A DNA stretch of 64,000 bases. Origin: Hermatobates lingyangjiaoensis. Lineage: Eukaryota > Arthropoda > Insecta > Hemiptera > Hermatobatidae. Of the stretch, positions 60,700 to 64,000 are shown piece by piece. Numbering within the stretch: position 1 is the first letter of the stretch; each line of letters begins with the position of its first letter. The stretch spans positions 62,001-126,000 of the forward strand of contig JAPFBL010000236.1 of assembly GCA_026182355.1 (NCBI GenBank). The letters are read 5' to 3'. The notes under the pieces are model-generated. The model was not told the origin of the DNA. It was given only the letters and a program-made list of their open reading frames with translations, and ran no database searches. The translations under genes were made by a program, and so were the position numbers.

Positions 60700-61920
60700 G
60701 GAACACAAATGAAGACCAGACTCTCTTTTGTGTTGCTTGGTTTAAAGTTCAATTATTTGTTCACTAGGACCATTTACATGTCAAATACGATTCAACGACT
60801 GAACAAAATATAATTACAAAGTGACGAAACAAAAACTTGAGTGACTCCACCCTTTGATGACAACAGATGTCGAAATCTTGTGTTTTCGTTGAAGTATTCT
60901 ATTTTCGGATGACATGTTGACAAAATGTATAGAAGAATTTTAGATATTTTTTTTTGTGCTAGGGACGTGATTTAACTGAAAATTAAATGCATATCATTTG
61001 GTATAACTATATCCTATGAACCAAGTCATAAGGACTAATACAATTGAAATATGCTCAAGTACTGCAAGGGTAATACTGTTTAAAGAAGATGGTTTACACA
61101 AAAATAACTTTTCAATGCTATAATGTAAATATTTTTAAAATAATAAAATTATAATATTCACGATAAATTGGTTACGAAATCGAACTAAATGAAAAATATA
61201 GACCTTTATGTGACAACTTTTACAAAATATGTTATAATTAATTAAACAATTTCATAATATCTACTTGTGGTTAATTTGTACGTGGATTAAATTGTCATTC
61301 AAAAGGAATTAGTGAGCAGAAATTAAAGGCAAACATGAGAAGGCAAAACAATGGTTGAGTAGAGTGCCGAGCCCCCAGGACTGGAAGGCACTTCCAGACA
61401 GAGGTACGAAAAACAGATTACCTGGTGTAACATCCAACAGAAACCTATTAATGGAGAGCAATACAAAAACGAGTGGATCGCAGATGTATCAAACTGAAAA
61501 TCAGTCAAATGAGAAAGCTTATTACATCGGGAAAATCAGACGCCTTTTATGTATAAATGTTTAAAAAGGTACCATACGGTCTGCAGGGAGTCAGAAGGAT
61601 TTAAGCTAAACAAAATTTGAAATATACATGAAATGTGCAACATTGCAAAGGATACTACCATGAAAACCTTTGCTCTGAAATAAATTAAAAACCATACAAC
61701 CTTTAAACATTATAAACTAATATTAACTTTGATTCCGCCTGAATTTTCAAATATCGCAGTCAACTACCTAACTGATGTGACAACAAGTTTCAGGTTGTTA
61801 AAGCTGAAGAGAGAGAGCAGCACAGATCCTCTGAAGCAGCTTACAACCAAATCACTAACTCTCTTAGCAAATATACAAACAATACACTTAGGGACCAAAG
61901 AATAACAAATGTTGGGAACG
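60700..61920. other. No gene recognised
   Basis: 60838-60880 holds an AUAU-family relic (GATGACAACAGATGTCGAAAT). 61355-61564 is a plus frame (MSRVPSPQDWKALPDRGTKN) of somewhat gene-like composition without recognisable similarity or clear splice sites. The rest is AT-rich. Confidence 0.4.
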
Positions 61921-61926
61921 TCTTAC

Positions 61927-61979
61927 CACCACAGGATCAATCCCAAGGTTCTTGGAGAGGGCTGTGGACAGCTTCCGAC
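61927..61979 (-). CDS. Possible small exon, smoothelin gene or another gene
   Basis: GTTTTGTTAG acceptor and GTAAGA donor enclose 53 bp. One frame reads RKLSTALSKNLGIDPVV, another GSCPQPSPRTLGLILW. Neither ends with the one base needed by 57686, so if it belongs to the smoothelin gene a further exon must lie between. Its GC content stands out from the surroundings. Confidence 0.35.
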
Positions 61980-61984
61980 CTAAC

Positions 61985-63390
61985 AAAACATGAATATCAA
62001 CAGGTCTATCTCCACTGAATTGGACTTGCTGCTGATGACACCAGCCCTATCTCCTAAATGAAGTGACTGTAAAACTTGAGGTTTTTGTCTTCAAATAGTA
62101 GGGCAGCTTTCGCGTTACTGGATGCCCAATGATTGGCTTTAGATAAAAAAAAAAAAGGATTTCTCAGTCCTTTAACCTTAAAATAAATCTATTGTTCCTC
62201 CTTGAACATGATTTTGTTACAGAATTCCACAATTTTTTTTAAAAAAATTTCAAAACATATTGTTCAAAACTGAATCTATAAAAATAATAGTGTAAGAAAA
62301 ATGTACCATGTTAGTTCGTAAATATTTTTCCCCACTCTGCCGGTTCAGACTTTGACGTCCATTTTCCAGATTGAGAATGAGAGTTTTTAAAGGATATTTT
62401 ATTATTATATATCCCTATAGATTCTTAATATTTCATAACTTATCCACAATTATTAGGTCTACCTTCACTGAATGACCAACCTATCAGATGATTTGTTTAA
62501 ACCACCGTCCGTGTTTGAACTGTCGGATGCTTGGCTTTTTATTTATAATGGTCTTATGAATTGTTTTATACTTAAATATTTCTAAAACTTTTGTTATTGT
62601 CAGTTTTAGTTCTTTGCATAGATATAGGCACATATGCGTATATGTGTAAGTCCACGGGGCTCAACATTGCATAAAAACAAAACAGCTCAATTCAACCAAA
62701 TAACGGAGTTATAAATATAGAATAACCCTTTGAAAATTCTCAGTACCTCTGTAGACACTGAAAGTGAAGGTCCGAAAATGTGAAGGGCAAGGCAAGGATG
62801 TTTTGGTCTTTCAACATTCTTTTGGTTCAGCGTCTGATTCGTTATATGTTATGTCCTAAAGAAATGGTCGGTATAGTTAAAAAGCTGGATGCTCCACCAG
62901 CTTAAACTCTCTGACCGAAGAGCAGTGACTGTACCTCACAGCCAGATCATTTATTATCACAACGAAACAAAATATAATGCACTCTCTCTGATGGTCAAAC
63001 TTTACTCCAAGTTTTACTAACCAACCAATAAACGGGTAGATGATCTCAGTAGTAAACCAATTCATTACATGTATACCACTCCAGTTAAAATTAGTCGTAA
63101 AAACTTGCTGTAGAACGATTTATTCCTGAATAGAGACGTTTATGAACATAGGTTTCACTGTACTTATAAACTACTCCGTACACTCTGATTATAACATCAG
63201 TGCTTACCTGATGACATTTGCAGGAGTGCAGAGGTACATACCTTATCAAGTAATTCTCCAAGATACACGATACATCAATAACTTATATAAGATTCAAGTC
63301 GCTCCAACCTACGTAGATAGTTTTCCACTCTTCTGGTACTAAACACTGTAATTCACCAAATTTCTATCCTAGAAGGGTATACGAACTATA
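61985..63390. other. No gene recognised
   Basis: AT-rich to moderate GC, several short frames, no recognised domain. No repeats could be tied to other parts of the window. Confidence 0.45.
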
Positions 63391-63393
63391 TAC

Positions 63394-63525
63394 GAAAGTT
63401 TCAATGGCTTAGAAGAAAACTCGTTAAAGCAATAAATAACAAGGTATTTAACGAAACATGCATAAACGACAAGCTGCCCCCAAAGTATATATACCAAATG
63501 TTATATAACAGAGATCAAAGATAAT
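63394..63525 (+). pseudogene. Penelope-like ORF start fragment
   Basis: The frame reads RKFQWLRRKLVKAINNKVFN, ETCINDKLPPKYIYQMLYN, then a stop. It parallels RKLIKTKVGRKFNLTCINEGLFPKY at 13720-13810. There is no start codon in frame nearby. A family H-like hammerhead relic lies at 63545-63580 on the minus strand (CUGAAGA, C, AGC..., AAAA, UUAGAAUUG). Confidence 0.55.
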
Positions 63526-64000
63526 AGAAAGAAATTACACAACTCAATTCTAATTTTGACTGCTGTCTTCAGTAAGTAGAACAGCCCGCTCGGCCATCAG
63601 CAAAACACTGGGTGACGCACTTCTACATCGTGACATTGACAGGAATCGAAATATAGAAGTAGGCCGTGTCGGTTCTTTGTATTTGTTCTTTCAGGATGGT
63701 TTATATATATATGAAGATAATATCATTTGGAATAGTGCCTAAACTTTCTTATTCTGGATCCCTATCTTTTTGGTAAGTTATCGAAGATAACAAATCTTTA
63801 AAGACATCGTGGAGATCTTTAAACCATATGGTTAAAAGTAGAAACGAGGTTTATATATAAACAAATATTGTCTATTGTCGAAAACGATTCAATTAGACCA
63901 ACAAAAGGAACTTTCACAGGCAGCTGATGATCTGTATCAGGAGGAGGTATATAATTTTTTTCTATTGGCACCATTAATAATTGTAGTCATTACTATAACT

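Overview
The window is AT-rich, intron-rich animal nuclear DNA, most likely from an invertebrate. The species cannot be named from sequence alone. Three conserved animal genes are present, all with small exons and long introns full of repeats. No bacterial, organellar or CRISPR features are seen.

Region by region: (1) 1-11.6 kb, plus strand: the 3' part of FANCL, the RING-type E3 ligase of the Fanconi anaemia pathway. Four convincing exons and a probable last exon are seen; the 5' exons lie outside the window or were not recognised. (2) 16.2-35.1 kb, plus strand: an apparently complete ten-exon FAM120B-like gene (family of the constitutive coactivator of PPARG, with an XPG/FEN1-like domain). 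All nine splice phases agree and the predicted protein is 579 aa. (3) 57.7-38.1 kb, minus strand: the 3' part of a smoothelin-like gene. Three small linker exons and three exons encoding the C-terminal calponin-homology domain are seen. FAM120B and the smoothelin gene converge tail to tail at 35-38 kb.

The rest is dominated by repeats. The outstanding feature is a dense set of long inverted repeats, usually set in (TA)n tracts, whose arms carry hammerhead-ribozyme-like motifs: CUGANGA, a short stem, GAAA, a 4-6 nt palindrome, then a UH cleavage site next to a short stem I. At least seven sequence families share this plan. Several loci are linked to Penelope-like retroelements (PLEs). One palindrome contains two divergent starts of a PLE-type ORF, each just downstream of a ribozyme motif. 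A GIY-YIG endonuclease remnant lies between inverted arms of another family. A PLE reverse-transcriptase N-terminal remnant and two more ORF-start fragments also occur. The palindromic helix III and one extra base before stem II recur in families with otherwise different sequence.

Other repeats include a tRNA-derived SINE with target-site duplication, a 5S-rRNA-derived fragment, two hAT-like elements and one pogo/Tigger-like element with terminal repeats, a decayed mariner transposase, two near-identical 450-bp repeat copies within one gene, and several unnamed dispersed families. The three host genes have unrelated functions and show no sign of joint regulation.
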